DNA from: Nematostella vectensis
Lineage: Eukaryota > Cnidaria > Anthozoa > Actiniaria > Edwardsiidae
DNA: 64,000 nucleotides
Reading direction: 5' to 3'
Assembly: GCF_932526225.1 (NCBI RefSeq)
Contig: NC_064038.1
Span: forward strand, 10,539,070-10,603,069
Both the position numbers and the translations under genes were made by a program. Below, piece by piece: positions 12,501 through 22,386 of the stretch. The first letter of the stretch is position 1. Each line of letters opens with the position of its first letter. The notes beneath the pieces are model-generated. The model saw only the letters and a program-made list of their open reading frames with translations, was not told the origin of the DNA and ran no database searches.

Positions 12501-13146
12501 CCGCTATCGTAAATCATAAGTTTCCTTGTTTACCTTTGTTGTCCCGCGAGTTGATGAGAGCTCCCTTGTTGATTAGAGCTGTTATCAGCTCCTTGTGCCC
12601 ATTGTAAGCTGCGGCCATTAGACATGAGCTTCCCTGACTGTTGACTCCATTCACATCCGCAGCGCCGTGTATCAAACACATTGCAACCTCTTTCCATCCC
12701 CAAAAACACGCTGTGCGTAATGGCGACGAGTTCGAGGCAGTTGTGTGATTTGGATCCGCTTTGAATCGGAGCAGAAGAGCCACAATATCAACATGTCCAC
12801 TATACGACGCTGCCCAGAGTGCAGTGACACCCTCCGCCTGAGTTCCTCCATCTAGACAGACCGTGCATGTCTGCTCTACATCTACCAAACCGTGTCTTAA
12901 AAGCACCTCAACTACTTCAGTGTATCCATTTAACGCTGCTAAAATCAACGGCGTTCCTACGCTGTCTTTCACACGAACCAGTGTCTCGTTCAAAATCACC
13001 TTTTTGCGTTCCTCCGTAAGTTTGGGGTCGTCGATTAATTTGCGCAAGAGTTGCAAACCGTCTTTTAGTTTGCTCATGGAATCCCTTTTCTCGCTAGTGT
13101 GGGGTTCCCCCTCTGCTTTCTCATTTCTCGCGGGGGCACCATTCAT
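6527..13146 (-). CDS. FEM-1 homologue, CUL2 ligase substrate receptor
   Basis: Exons on -: 13146-12534, 8719-8542 and 7631-6527. The donors GTAAAC and GTACGT and acceptors TCAG and ACAG keep one frame of 631 aa, close to the length of metazoan FEM1 proteins (about 615-670 aa). An N-terminal helical region is followed by ankyrin repeats in exons 1-2 (motifs such as GTPLILAALNGYTEVVEVLL and GNTALHYAVERG). Exon 3 opens with ALELLGATYANHPEKSNLDKA, characteristic of the FEM1 middle region, then carries the helical TPR-like part and a C-terminal ankyrin pair (NEHGSTPLHIIASL). Known FEM1 proteins recruit C-degron substrates to CUL2-RING ubiquitin ligase. An internal Met at about residue 24 is an alternative start. 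Intron 1 (3.8 kb) is largely a minisatellite that resembles the start of exon 2. I cannot assign FEM1A, B or C. Confidence 0.88.
7702..8040 (+). repeat. Tandem duplication of about 165 bp
   Basis: Two nearly identical copies lie in FEM-1 intron 2. Each begins with TTTAAAACAAAGGGATCAAT and ends with GATGATGAAGA-type sequence; the offset is about 163 bp. Few differences suggest a recent duplication. Confidence 0.85.
8041..8250 (+). repeat. GAT/ATG trinucleotide low-complexity tract
   Basis: Purine-rich sequence dominated by GATGAT, GATAATGATG and related triplets. It continues the GATGATGAAGA ends of the preceding tandem duplication. The His/Tyr-rich translations on - are not genes. Confidence 0.8.
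8318..8500 (+). repeat. Two-copy repeat separated by a poly-G run
   Basis: Two copies of about 90 bp, each with ATAGTATTTGAAGATTCCC and AAGAAATGACCCACTT, are separated by a run of about 13 G. It follows CCCGTACCCAGGAT, and a related copy is at 5970-6080, so it is probably a dispersed non-autonomous element. Confidence 0.65.
8755..11260 (+). repeat. 52-bp minisatellite with higher-order structure
   Basis: About 48 units of about 52 bp fill FEM-1 intron 1 (core GCATCTAGCCTTAGACGCAA, then CATGTATAATAAAG). Variants include AGAGGAGC versus AAGGGAAC and CCTCGTG versus AGCGCCGTG. The order of variants repeats with an offset of 1087 bp: segments at 9173-9540 and 10260-10627 match. The second block has a short internal deletion near 10258. 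Read on -, monomers carry GGCAACACGGCGCT, close to the first bases of FEM-1 exon 2. Confidence 0.95.
11261..12513. other. Remainder of FEM-1 intron 1
   Basis: 11261-11380 repeats, in diverged form, the junction between exon 2 and the minisatellite (TCCTGACGGATACAG, then the GAGCTAGCC motif), as also seen at 8714-8755. From 11380 to 12513 the DNA is AT-rich without a supported gene. The reading frame on - at 11257-11616 runs out of minisatellite sequence and is doubtful. Confidence 0.5.
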
Positions 13147-14084
13147 TTCTCACTCGTCGAGGCAAGAGTGGGAACAGATTTAGCTGGTGTTTTCCAGCGC
13201 GCTTATACATCGACTGTAGAACGAGTGCTTAGAACTGGAATGACTGATTATCGATGGTTTAGCATAATATCATATAACCCGGTGACCTCTCATTTGACGC
13301 CATTCGCCGAGAAAGTGCGCTGTTTTTTCTCAGTTCGCTGAACGTTGCAAAAAATTCCACTAGAAACCAAAGCTTAGATACTTAGCCCCCTCCCACATAA
13401 ATAGAAATATCTAAAAGTACACTCCAGAAGCGCTAGACAACTACCATGTGTTAAACGGGCACCAGACAGTCCTTCCTCGCAATTTTCGACTTATGTTCAT
13501 TTTACAAAACTGTGTTGGGAAAGGTACGAATTTCAATGTGTCGTATAAAGAACGGACTATCTGAGGGGGACACTTGACAGAAATTCAGTACAAAAAGCTT
13601 TGGACTTTGACGATCTGGCATAAGTAACGTTTATTTCTAGATGCAGAGCACGTTGAAGACATAAGGGATGCAAATCGAAACCGCGATTAGATAGCAACTT
13701 GAGAAAGGTGTGTTATACTGTAGAATATATTACGTAGACGTTGATCGGTCAATGGGGATTAATAGGCTAGATTAATAAAGAAATCGACCTCATAGGATCA
13801 ATACTTACTTACTCAATCATCTTCACTTCTACCGAACATTGGGCCTACACCAAAGCACTTTGTACAAATTGACGCACTTTCCAATACATTGTACTTTGTA
13901 ATAAAAAAAAAACGTAACGGACTTGACGCACTTTGTAATACCTTAGAATACATTTTGAGGGCTTTGTAATAAAATCTGACGCACTTAATAAAACTAGACC
14001 CTGCGCGCAAGGTTGACTGGTACCTGAGATCTGCAATTTGTTTGGGCCCTGTGTTGTAAAATGTATGACAAAGATTGTACAGCC
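13147..14084. other. FEM-1 5' UTR/promoter and flanking DNA
   Basis: The 5' UTR and promoter of FEM-1 should lie within the first few hundred bases; no clear TATA box is seen. Near 13850-14000 the phrase GACGCACTTTGTAATA and variants recur several times, a small degenerate repeat next to the foldback element. Confidence 0.4.
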
Positions 14085-14091
14085 CACCTGT

Positions 14092-14235
14092 ACAGGACCC
14101 GAAACGATCCCAGGACCCGAAACGATCCCAGGACCCGAAACGATCCCAGGACCCGAAATGATCCCAGGACCCGAAACGATCCCAGGACCCGAAACGATCC
14201 CCAAAAGTCCCCCAAATGATCCCGGGCCCCGAAAC
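14092..14235 (+). repeat. 18-bp tandem repeat in the left arm
   Basis: About six copies of AGGACCCGAAACGATCCC, followed by diverged copies to about 14260. The inverted counterpart near 18530-18618 has only two or three units, so the arms differ in copy number. Confidence 0.9.
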
Positions 14236-14339
14236 GATCCCAAGGAGTCCCCGAAATGAACCCCGTGGAATTACCAGAAAGGACAAAGGGAAAGTGGAAG
14301 GAAATACTTTTTGAAGCATTATAAAAAAAAAAAATAAAT

Positions 14340-14965
14340 AAAACAAAGGCCCGATACTCAGGCAATGTACACTACTCAACCACTGGCCTCGATGACGAGT
14401 GCCACTCAATGTCACTTACGTCATAGATCACGTGACTTTAAAAAGCTTCAATATCTCCTACCCTTTAAACCCCAAAGGTCCAGTACTAACGTAATGTACA
14501 CTACTCAACCACAGGCTCGATGACGAGTGCCACTCAATGTCGATGACGTCATAGGTCACGTGACTTTAAAAAGCTTCAATATCTCCTATCCTTAAAACCC
14601 TAAAGACCCGATACTCAGGCAATGTACACTACTCAACCACAGGCCTCGATGACGAGTGTCAATCAATGTCAATGACGTCATAGGTCACGTGACTTTAAAA
14701 AGCTTCAATATCTCCTATCCTTAAAACCCTAAAGACCCGATACTCAGGCAATGTACACTACTCAACCACAGGCCTCGATGACGAGTGCCAATCAATGTCA
14801 ATGACGTCATAGGTCACGTGACTTTAAAAAGCTTCAATATCTCCTACCCTTTAAACCCTAAAGTTCCGATACTAAGGCAATGTACACTACTCAACCACAG
14901 GCCTCGATGACGAGTGCCACTCAATGTCGATGACGTCATAGGTCACGTGACTTTAAAAAGCTTCA
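14340..14965 (+). repeat. 128-bp tandem array, left arm
   Basis: Five units with a period of 128-129 bp (GCAATGTACACTACTCAACC near 14361, 14490, 14618, 14747 and 14876). Most units carry the palindrome TGACGTCA (CRE consensus) and then TCACGTGA (E-box core), spaced by six bases. The units are highly similar. Confidence 0.92.
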
Positions 14966-15326
14966 ATATCTTGAATACTTTTTCGAGATCAACCGGCGTA
15001 AATGATATACGGATAGTGGGATTGAGCTTCCTGGCGCCTCCGCCCTTTTTTTCTTTGTAGAACTTGTCAACAACTTTCGGGAGCTCTGACTTCTTAGCAA
15101 CGATGCATCCTGTTCCTGTGTGCACGATACGTCGGACTTTTATCGCTGTCATTGGATCATGGACCTCACGCAGTTCGAACTTGTTGCTTTTCAGCTTTCT
15201 ATACACTCGTTGCCGTAAAGCTTTGTTTTCTGTTTTAGGCCAGTCTTTCAACGATGCTACAACACTTAGAAGGGAAAACAGGGCATCGTACTCGTCTTCG
15301 TTAAGGGGCACATTTCTTGAGATAAA
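14943..15326 (-). CDS. Candidate terminal exon, unknown protein
   Basis: An open frame of 127 codons plus stop follows an acceptor TTTAG (15327-15331 on -). The translation looks protein-like, with RQRVYRKLKSNKFELREVHD and KVVDKFYKEKKGGGARKL and balanced charge. I do not recognise the family. The last 12 codons run into the left-arm repeat of the foldback element, so the natural C-terminus may be lost. It could join in phase 0 to the signal-peptide exon at 16840-16962. It could be host exons caught between the arms, or a gene into which the arms inserted. Confidence 0.45.
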   Translation of the reverse strand, partial: FISRNVPLNEDEYDALFSLLSVVASLKDWPKTENKALRQRVYRKLKSNKFELREVHDPMTAIKVRRIVHTGTGCIVAKKSELPKVVDKFYKEKKGGGARKLNPTIRISFTPVDLEKVFKILKLFKVT

Positions 15327-15451
15327 CTAAACATAAATAAACACAGATCATATTAGTTCATTTCTATATTTTTCACATATTTTCTCCGGTATCGTTTTGG
15401 AAATGATAGCCCCATAGCCTTTGTACATAAACGCTGAGAACTCATCGGTGC

Positions 15452-15646
15452 CCAGTGCCGTAGCAGGCCACGTAAGATTTTTTTTTTTTTTTTGGGGGGG
15501 GGGGGCACAATACAGAAACATTAAGAAAATATTTGGGGGCACAGCCACGCCCCTATCGATCATTTCATTATATATATTTTTTAATATTTGGGGGGGGGGG
15601 GGGGGGGCACGTGCCCCCAGTGCCCCACCCCCTGCTACGGCCCTGG
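15452..15646. mobile_element. Small G-rich MITE
   Basis: 16-bp terminal inverted repeats (CCAGTGCCGTAGCAGG and, inverted, CCAGGGCCGTAGCAGG, one mismatch) bound 195 bp containing two long G runs. A short flanking repeat (TGC) is possible. Similar ends (GTAGCCAGG) bound the element at 45406-45557. Confidence 0.7.
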
Positions 15647-15649
15647 TGC

Positions 15650-16838
15650 TGTTTCCTCTTGTATATTGTAGAGTCTTGTTAAATCAATGCGCATTAAACA
15701 AACTTCATATACGTCAGTATACGTTAATAGAGAGACTTTGGATGCGATCATTTCGCCAAATAATTAATTAATTTAGGCATGTCATCATTGTTTTTGAATG
15801 TCTGAATTTTTATAAGGTCATGAAGCAATAACGTCATCACATGATGTTAAATCAGAAAAATTCTATAATCTCAGCTGTTATAATGCCTGCTTCTACTAAC
15901 ATTACTCCCGGGGGGGAGTCAGTGTAGGATAGATACCCCCCCCCCCCCCCACACACACACACACACACACCGGTCTTTGGTACTGTTCACCGGATGTTGA
16001 AAACACCATTTGATGTTAAAACAGCAATGTTTGTAATGCAGATAACCTATGTGCACCGCAAAGGTACTATAGGTATGATTTTATTGGAAACCATCGATGT
16101 GCTTAGGAAATTGTAATATTTACTTGTCAATAAATTCCCGTTTATAACTGGAGGCTACCACAAGGTTCGAGGAAGGAAAGTTCTGTCCCCACTCGATGAC
16201 CCCTAGTTAAAAGAGTAGCGATGGGTACCACGAAATTTCGAAAGTCTCGCAAAAAAATTGCAAAAAGGTCTCGGAATCTCGTTTTTTCCCCAAAAGTTTA
16301 GGGGTCTCGGAGCCAACCTTTTTTTTTTCTTACCACGGTCTCGGATTTTTAATTAAACGCGATCTGTTTTATGTTGTTACAATGCTACGGGCTCCCCTTC
16401 TTTTGCGTTATGTAGCAAGAATGTATTGTAACTCTATTTATTCTTTTTTCAACTGATGTTTATGACATACCTCGATCAAGTTATCCGAAAACTCGTTAGA
16501 AAAAAAAAGCTGAGACCGGAAAATTTCGGGCTCGGATTTCGAAATTTGACAAAACTTCCGGATTCTGAAACACGGCCTCGGCAAGTCTCGGATTTACCTA
16601 TTGTACCCCTAGTAAAGCTAACAGCAGAGCAAATACAATACACCTCTGTGCCGGTTTTTTTTACTTATCTGATTGATTTTTATCGCTAAGTTTCGCGTTG
16701 TTTTTGCAGATGGCCATGTTTTGAGATTCCAAACATTCCTGAAGCTGGTTCTGGGTTTAGTTGACTGCCCATTGAGCAAAATCCATTTCAATTCTATGTG
16801 ATAAACACATTGCATGTTTTTATATTAATAGGTATTTA
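15650..16838. other. Foldback interior, no gene seen
   Basis: Non-coding DNA with a C run followed by (CA)n at about 15940-15970. The segment near 16210-16600 repeats phrases such as GTCTCGGA on several scales (TCTCGGAATCTCG, TCTCGGAGCC, TCTCGGATTT), a degenerate low-complexity stretch. No supported coding sequence. Confidence 0.4.
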
Positions 16839-16839
16839 C

Positions 16840-16962
16840 CTGCTTGTCCTCATCTTTGTCCTGTTTCTTGTCTTGATTTGACTCATCATCGCTTGTCCCG
16901 AAGCACGTGGGTATCACTAAGACCACTAACACCAGATAAACGAGGAGAAAACGCCAATCCAT
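16840..16962 (-). CDS. Candidate signal-peptide exon
   Basis: On - an ATG at 16962 opens 41 codons ending at a GTAAAT donor. It encodes MDWRFLLVYLVLVVLVIPTC followed by an acidic, Lys- and Gln-rich stretch. That is a textbook cleavable signal peptide and a low-complexity linker, as in a secreted or ER-lumenal protein. The next plausible exon downstream on - begins at 15326 and fits in phase 0. The family is unknown. Confidence 0.5.
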
Positions 16963-17934
16963 TGATGGGATTTTTACTAATAGAAGTAACCAATCTGATT
17001 TTTTTGTATAAAAATAGTAAAATCTCTGAATGTAGGGTTAAAGAGAAAGCCACAACTAAATTGCTACCAAGAGTCAATATAACACAACCTACAACCTACA
17101 TTCAACCAAACTGAATCTGAGGAGTAACGCTGACCATTCTCTCACTCTGAACACTAGCACTTCCGTTACACATGACACCTATAAAAAGGCTAACATCATT
17201 TCCGGTTCTTGGAGAAATCTAGATTTATTTGACAAAAAAGTGTATCTTTTTTTCTCACAAGCGTATTCATATTATTTCCGACAAAGCTCTAGTTTTTTAA
17301 GCCATGCGATTTTTGTCAAGTTCTTCGTCCAGTGCACTCATTAAAAAGAAGTGTTGCAGAGTATTAAACAGGAAACCAAAAATAACGGTTTTGATATACA
17401 TGATGCAGCTTTGATGGTTTAATTCAAGGAAATTCTCTGGAACTAAAACTTTTATAAGAAATCATTTATACAGTATTTCTGTGATGCCGTTTGCCTAACT
17501 AATTACTGGCCTCAGTATCGGGTGATTTTCTTTTGTACGCTGCTTGACTGAAACTCGTCATCGCAAACTGTGGACATTGCGAGTAAAAACTGACAAGAAC
17601 CTACCCTGACCACCCCCAGATAAGAACCACTCTAGGCTATCAAAAACAGGTTTTTATTGTAAAACAAATAATTTTACATATCAAAAAATTAAGTGCCACG
17701 ATACAAAACAACACACCAAACAAAATAAGCAGGAAAGAGGAAATGGTATTAAACTATGCAAAATAACAAAAAACGAAAATAAATAATTATGACCGCCACT
17801 GTTAATTTACGAATAACAAGAACATAGTATCCTAAGTTCTCACAAAGAACCATTCATATAAGGACATGCGGAGGTTTAAATAAAATGCCATAGACATTGA
17901 AAGTCGTCATCATTGCCTGAGTGTCGAACATTTA

Positions 17935-18440
17935 GGGTTTAAAGGGTAGGAGATATTTAAAAGTCACATGACCTATGACGTCATTGACATTGAGTGGCAC
18001 TCGTCATCGAGACCAGTGGTTGAGTAGTGTACATTGCCTGAGTATCGGGCCTTTGGGGTTTAAAGGGTAAGAGATATTGAAACTTTTTAAAGTCACGTGA
18101 CATATGACGTCATTGACATTGATTGGCACTCGTCATCGAGGCCAGTGGTTGAGTAGTTTACATTGCCTGAGTATCGGGCCTTTGGGTTTTAAAGGGTAGG
18201 AGATATTGAAGCTTTTTAAAGTCACGTGACCTATGACGTTATTGACATTGATTGACACTCGTCATCGAGGCCAGTGGTTGAGTAGTGTACATTGCCTTAG
18301 TATCGGGCCTTTAGGGTTTAAAGGGTAGGAGATATTGAAGCTTTTTAAAGTCACGTGATCTATGACGTAAGTGACATTGAGTGGCACTCGTCATCGAGGC
18401 CGGTGGTTGAGTAGTGTACATTGCCTTAGTATCGGGCCTT
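17935..18440 (-). repeat. 128-bp tandem array, right arm
   Basis: Four or so units of the same 128-bp repeat as the left arm, in inverted orientation (TGCCTGAGTATCGGGCC near 18034, 18163, 18291 and 18420). The CRE and E-box palindromes are mostly kept. Confidence 0.9.
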
Positions 18441-19247
18441 TGTTTTAATTTTTTTTATGATGCTTCAAAAAGTATTTCCTTCCACTTTCCCTTTGTCCAT
18501 TCTGGTAATTCCACGGGGTTCATTTCGGGGACTCCTTGGGATCGTTTCGGGGCCCGGGATCATTTGGGGGACTTTTGGGGATCGTTTCGGGTCCTGGGAT
18601 CATTTCGGGTCCTGTACAAAATAAGAATGCCTTTGAAAATTTTTAAATATTTCTTGAACATTTTTTTGGTTCACATGTGGACCTCATGTGTATGATGCAG
18701 CCATTAAATGAATCAATTCTATGTGAGGGAGAGATTGTCATTGCTGTATGGCATTTTTGACAGTTTGTGTTCTTTGTTGTAGGATTGCACAGTAAAATCA
18801 TCAGGAACTACCTCCTTCTTGAAGTTTATCAGCAGGAAATCATTATAATTGACATTCCCATGGTAAGACTGTCTATTAGGGAAAAATATCTTTTTCCCAT
18901 CTCTTATAAGATACAGTTTGTTTGCTGTGTCTGGGACGTCTATGTTTCTCATAAAAATCCCCTTTAGAGCGGACAACAGTAATGTACTTTCCCTTTTTCC
19001 GATCAAAGTGTTTCCATCCAAGAGAGATTTTTCTTGTGTTCTTAGGCTTCCTACTACTTGTCTTTTCAACCCTCTTTGAGCTTGATGCCTTGCATTCATT
19101 GAGAAGCGCTTTCTTCCTGGATTCCCATTCGTTATTTTTCATTTCTTTTTCACACATTGCCTTTAAGGCATATATGTCACCTCTTTTGACAACACCTAAT
19201 TCCATCAACAGGTCTTCTGGAGAGTGAATGACGGCAAGCCAATCCAT

Positions 19248-20429
19248 CTGAAAAAAATAAAAACAACAGTTACTATGGTGACATCTAACAGGAAAATGGA
19301 CTTCTCCTCTCTCTTTTACAGGAGATCTACACAATATTATTATCAGCAATTATTATAAGCAGAAATAGGCATGGATCTAGGCCAATTAGTTATGGATTGA
19401 ATCATCACACCAAAAAGATCATTATCGTCATACATCATCCCATAAATCATGGCATCTGAAAGTGGGGAAAAATATAGAAAATCATGCGAAAATTGAAGAG
19501 CTTATTATTATGCAGAAAACTTGGCCAATTCATGAGCAGGTGGATAGGGAGAAATTGCACAGAAATTTGGCTTCAAAATGTATCCTAAAGCAATTTAAAA
19601 ATAAAAATGGTATATTTTCGGTATTCAACAGATTCAATTTTCTTACTATCATGGAATTTTTGTTCCAAAATTATTTCAAAAAGTGAAGAACATGCAACTA
19701 TATGCAACCAAGCAATAAACAACTGAACTATGAACCAGTCTGCTGAAGCCCATCTCAAGACTAGTTCAGTTCATATGGGAGGCAGAATTTTTGGTACCCA
19801 GTTATTTTTGTTCATGTCAAAAGTGGTTTTATGTTCATGATTTTTAGTTGTTTACATTAAATGTTATTTTACCCACAAAATGGAAATAAGAATTTAAAAA
19901 AATATATCACATTAAACCATAGGGAGATAAATACATTTTGATCTTAGGTCTGTGGTAGGGTATTTAACAATTGTTCTCTGGTGCGCTGTGTATGTCCTAT
20001 TATGTACCACAAATTTACGTTATCAAATAGTCAAAATTCTGTGGATTCACGAGTCGCCTTGCTTAGTGAATCTGCAATAAATTGTGACCATTTGATGACG
20101 CAAATTTGTGGTACATAAGAGGACATACCACAGCAAGCCAGAGAACATTTTTTATACCGCAACAATAATGCTTAAAAGTCGCAAAGTGCACAGCAAACGC
20201 TTTTCTTCATGGCGCGCACTGTTATGGCGCCATCCATGGTATGTACTCTCTCATCTACTCATGGATGCTAGCCAATCAGAGCTTCAGAAACATGTGTGTT
20301 GTGGTATAAACAATTTTAATCGTCTCTGGTAGGAAATAAAAAGCATTTTTGCCCCCCTCCCCGCCCCCCGGCCCTCCCCGGCAAAACAGACCTCTTTGCT
20401 GATCAGTCTTTACATACTGTGGTACTTAC
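19248..20429. other. Intron of the SAM-like gene
   Basis: AT-rich, no other gene seen. It contains the foldback element at 19974-20148 and a C-rich run near 20350-20380. Confidence 0.4.
19974..20148. mobile_element. Foldback MITE
   Basis: Inverted arms of about 65 bp start with GTTCTCTGG and end with CCAGAGAAC. They share TATGTCCT(A/C)TTATGTACC and ACAAATTT. The element is about 175 bp with almost no unique interior. Superfamily not assigned. Confidence 0.75.
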
Positions 20430-20729
20430 GCCTTCCTTTTGGAATTTCTCAATTATGACAGTGGTAAGTCCTATGCTTTCCAGAAACCCAACAACCTAGG
20501 AATACAAAAAAACCTATATTATTTGAGGAACTGTACACAGTCACATCCACATGTGTTGTTATTAATGTTTGCATGTTGAATGAAATGCCTTTGCTCATTG
20601 CCTTTGCATGAGCAAAGGCATTGATGGTCAAGGCATCCATTTGCAAATACTGCCGCAAATTTATCTAGTTGCTGTAATACATATGAACAATGACAGATGA
20701 AAAGAGGTGAGCTAGACTTGTTGTTTGAG

Positions 20730-21095
20730 TTTACTTTGGAAATTGAGTTAAAGATGTAATGTATACCCCTTGCCGTGAATTCTGGGTTTGCCCTTGCTGG
20801 ATGAAAATAAGAAACATCGTTTCTTGATTTAAAAATCGGGGCTGTACCTTCCCCAGTTTTACAACTTTTCACCATGAAACATGGCAGATTTCCTAATTCT
20901 AAGATGCTCTTTTCAACGGCCAACTTGCAGATTTCAAAAGATGAAAGTGGAATTAATCATATGCTAGCGTTTGATCTCTGTTTTCCATCGAGAAAGCGCG
21001 TTTCTTATTTTCATCCAGCAAAGGCAAACACAGAAATCACGGCAAGGTATACATTACATCGTTACCTGAATTTCACAAGATTTCTGGACTAATTA
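20730..21095. mobile_element. Inverted-repeat element in the SAM-like gene intron
   Basis: Left arm about 20730-20825 and right arm about 20995-21095 are diverged inverted copies (shared TGCTGGATGAAAATAAGAAAC, ATGTAATGTATACC and TTGCCGTGA). The interior is about 170 bp. Non-autonomous and unclassified. Confidence 0.7.
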
Positions 21096-21447
21096 CTTGG
21101 TTAATGAAGTAGGGGAAAGACTCACCTTCTCTTTATCGCCACGGGGCTCGCTTACGCCATCTTGTTCCACGTGCAACTCGCGCATGCGTGATACGCACCT
21201 AATTGAAATTTGCTGCTCATTTTTCATCGCCCATTCTAAAATTGGCGGTGCTAAAACTGGCTGTCCCTTATGGGTCACCGTACATATAAGTTTGTTTTCT
21301 AGACAAATTCCAGTCACTGAGACGCGAGTGCGAATAATGCAGAAATACATTTGTGGAGAAAATATTTGAAATAGAAATAAAACATGGACACGTTGCTCAA
21401 TTCCGATAATAAAATTGTCTCTAATCTTTTTTTGGCCAATGACCTTT

Positions 21448-22080
21448 GTACGGAAGCCCAGGCCGGTCACGCGTGAAGTTTAGTTTTCAATTTCACTTTG
21501 CGACTTTGTGACAACAATCAAATTGCAATTGTTTGATAACAATCAAACTCCAACTTTCAAATTAAAGTCTATTATCGAATTCTAACTTTGAAATCGCTCT
21601 CCAATATCGGGCTATAACTTGAAAAACAAAAACAAACTCCCAAGTAGTAGTTGCAGAAGGCGGCAACGAGCGCAGACTGCTTAAATTACGGGATTGACGG
21701 TAATTTTACGTTATTGGTATAACACCCACCCCTCCCCTTAAACAATGACTCGCGGCGGCCGAGCGCCAGCGAGCGAGCCACAGCAACATCATTATTAACC
21801 ACATATGACTCACATCTAAAATTGAAAACTGGTTTAAAGATATAACTATTTAATAAAAATGGAGAAACAAACCGTGAAAGTTTTGAAAGCTCTCGCCAAA
21901 GAGCGAGGTATCAAAGGATACTATAAATTACGTAAAGCCGAACTCATTGAGGCTTTGGGTAAACTCGAAGCGCATACACCACCACCAACCGAACTCATCG
22001 AAGCGTTGGATAATACGCCACCGCCACCAACACCCCCACGCGATATTGTCCTTAACACATCATCGAGTATTCATGATGAA
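21448..22080 (+). repeat. Polinton left inverted terminal repeat
   Basis: The outer 150 bp match 39155-39292 inverted. From about 21658 the sequence matches 36293-35945 inverted with few differences up to codon 31 of both end genes. Homology fades over a Pro-rich stretch ending near 22080. The stretch 21600-21657 lacks a counterpart at the right end. Confidence 0.88.
21833..21841 (+). promoter_or_regulatory. Polinton promoter-like motif, left ITR
   Basis: TTTAAAGAT, 17 bp before the ATG of the left-end gene. The same motif, inverted, at 36110-36118 precedes the polymerase ATG, because it is part of the terminal repeat. Confidence 0.6.
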
Positions 22081-22386
22081 TCGATATTCGATCCTAAGAA
22101 ATGTCCTCATAGCAGAATAAAATATTTTTGCAAAGAGTGTCATGGGTCTCAAATATGCCCTCATAACTGCCGTAAATCATATTGCAAAGCATGTAACGGT
22201 AGTAGCTTCTGTGAGCATAAACGAGTGAGATATCTCTGTAAAGATTGTGGTGGAAAAGGGATATGTATCCACGGCAGACAGAGATGGTTTTGTAAGTTAT
22301 GCGGAGGGTCTCAAATATGCGAGCACAACAGACAAAAGTTTCATTGTAGAGCTTGTAACGCAACACAAGAGACACGACAAGATTAA
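21859..22386 (+). CDS. Polinton left-end Cys/His-repeat protein with SAP-like N-terminus
   Basis: 175 aa. Residues 1-33 (VKVLKALAKERGIKGYYKLR, then KAELIE) resemble a SAP/Rho-N helix-turn-helix and are identical to the polymerase N-terminus apart from one residue, because both starts lie in the ITR. A Pro-rich linker (41-60) is followed by five repeats of C-x-H-x6-C-x2-C spaced 18 residues apart (Cys82, 100, 118, 136 and 154 start them), presumably five zinc-binding units. Comparable Cys/His arrays occur in large DNA viruses and algae, from memory. The role is unknown; a nucleic-acid-binding regulator is an inference. The start is fixed by the promoter motif 17 bp upstream and by the shared N-terminus. 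Confidence 0.8.
   Translation: MEKQTVKVLKALAKERGIKGYYKLRKAELIEALGKLEAHTPPPTELIEALDNTPPPPTPPRDIVLNTSSSIHDESIFDPKKCPHSRIKYFCKECHGSQICPHNCRKSYCKACNGSSFCEHKRVRYLCKDCGGKGICIHGRQRWFCKLCGGSQICEHNRQKFHCRACNATQETRQD

Larger units (their letters stand above)
14085..18622. mobile_element. Foldback-type element with long compound arms
   Basis: The left end (from about 14087) and right end (to about 18620) are inverted copies of each other. The outermost part is TACAGGACCCGAAACGATCC-type 18-bp repeats, then a unique stretch with AAATACTTTTTGAAGCAT, then tandem 128-bp units. The arms are about 880 bp (left) and 680 bp (right). The interior of about 3 kb holds a small G-rich MITE and two plausible exons on -. 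I see no transposase, so this is a non-autonomous element, possibly with captured host exons. Target-site duplications are not clear. Confidence 0.75.
18719..21227 (-). pseudogene. SAM-like domain protein, frameshifted
   Basis: Three exons on - join in phase 0: 21227-21126 (GTGAGT donor), 20495-20430 (GTAAGT donor) and 19247-18719 (TTTCAG acceptor). Exon 2 and the start of exon 3 read FLESIGLTTVIIEKFQKEG and MDWLAVIHSPEDLLMELGVV, which looks like a SAM domain split by an intron. Then follow a basic region, a conserved-looking block (SLGWKHFDRKKGKYI) and a C-terminal block (IDVPDTANKLYLIRDGKKIF). The two halves of exon 3 lie in different frames, with the shift near a G4/T5 run at about 18960-18975, so the gene is broken or the assembly has an indel. 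I have a general memory of similar multi-copy uncharacterised cnidarian proteins but no function. The 20496-21125 intron contains an inverted-repeat element. Confidence 0.6.

Noticed and set aside
13813-14415. ORFs with repeated GSFRVL or SGPGIV
   Set aside because: Translations of the 18-bp repeat of the foldback arm.
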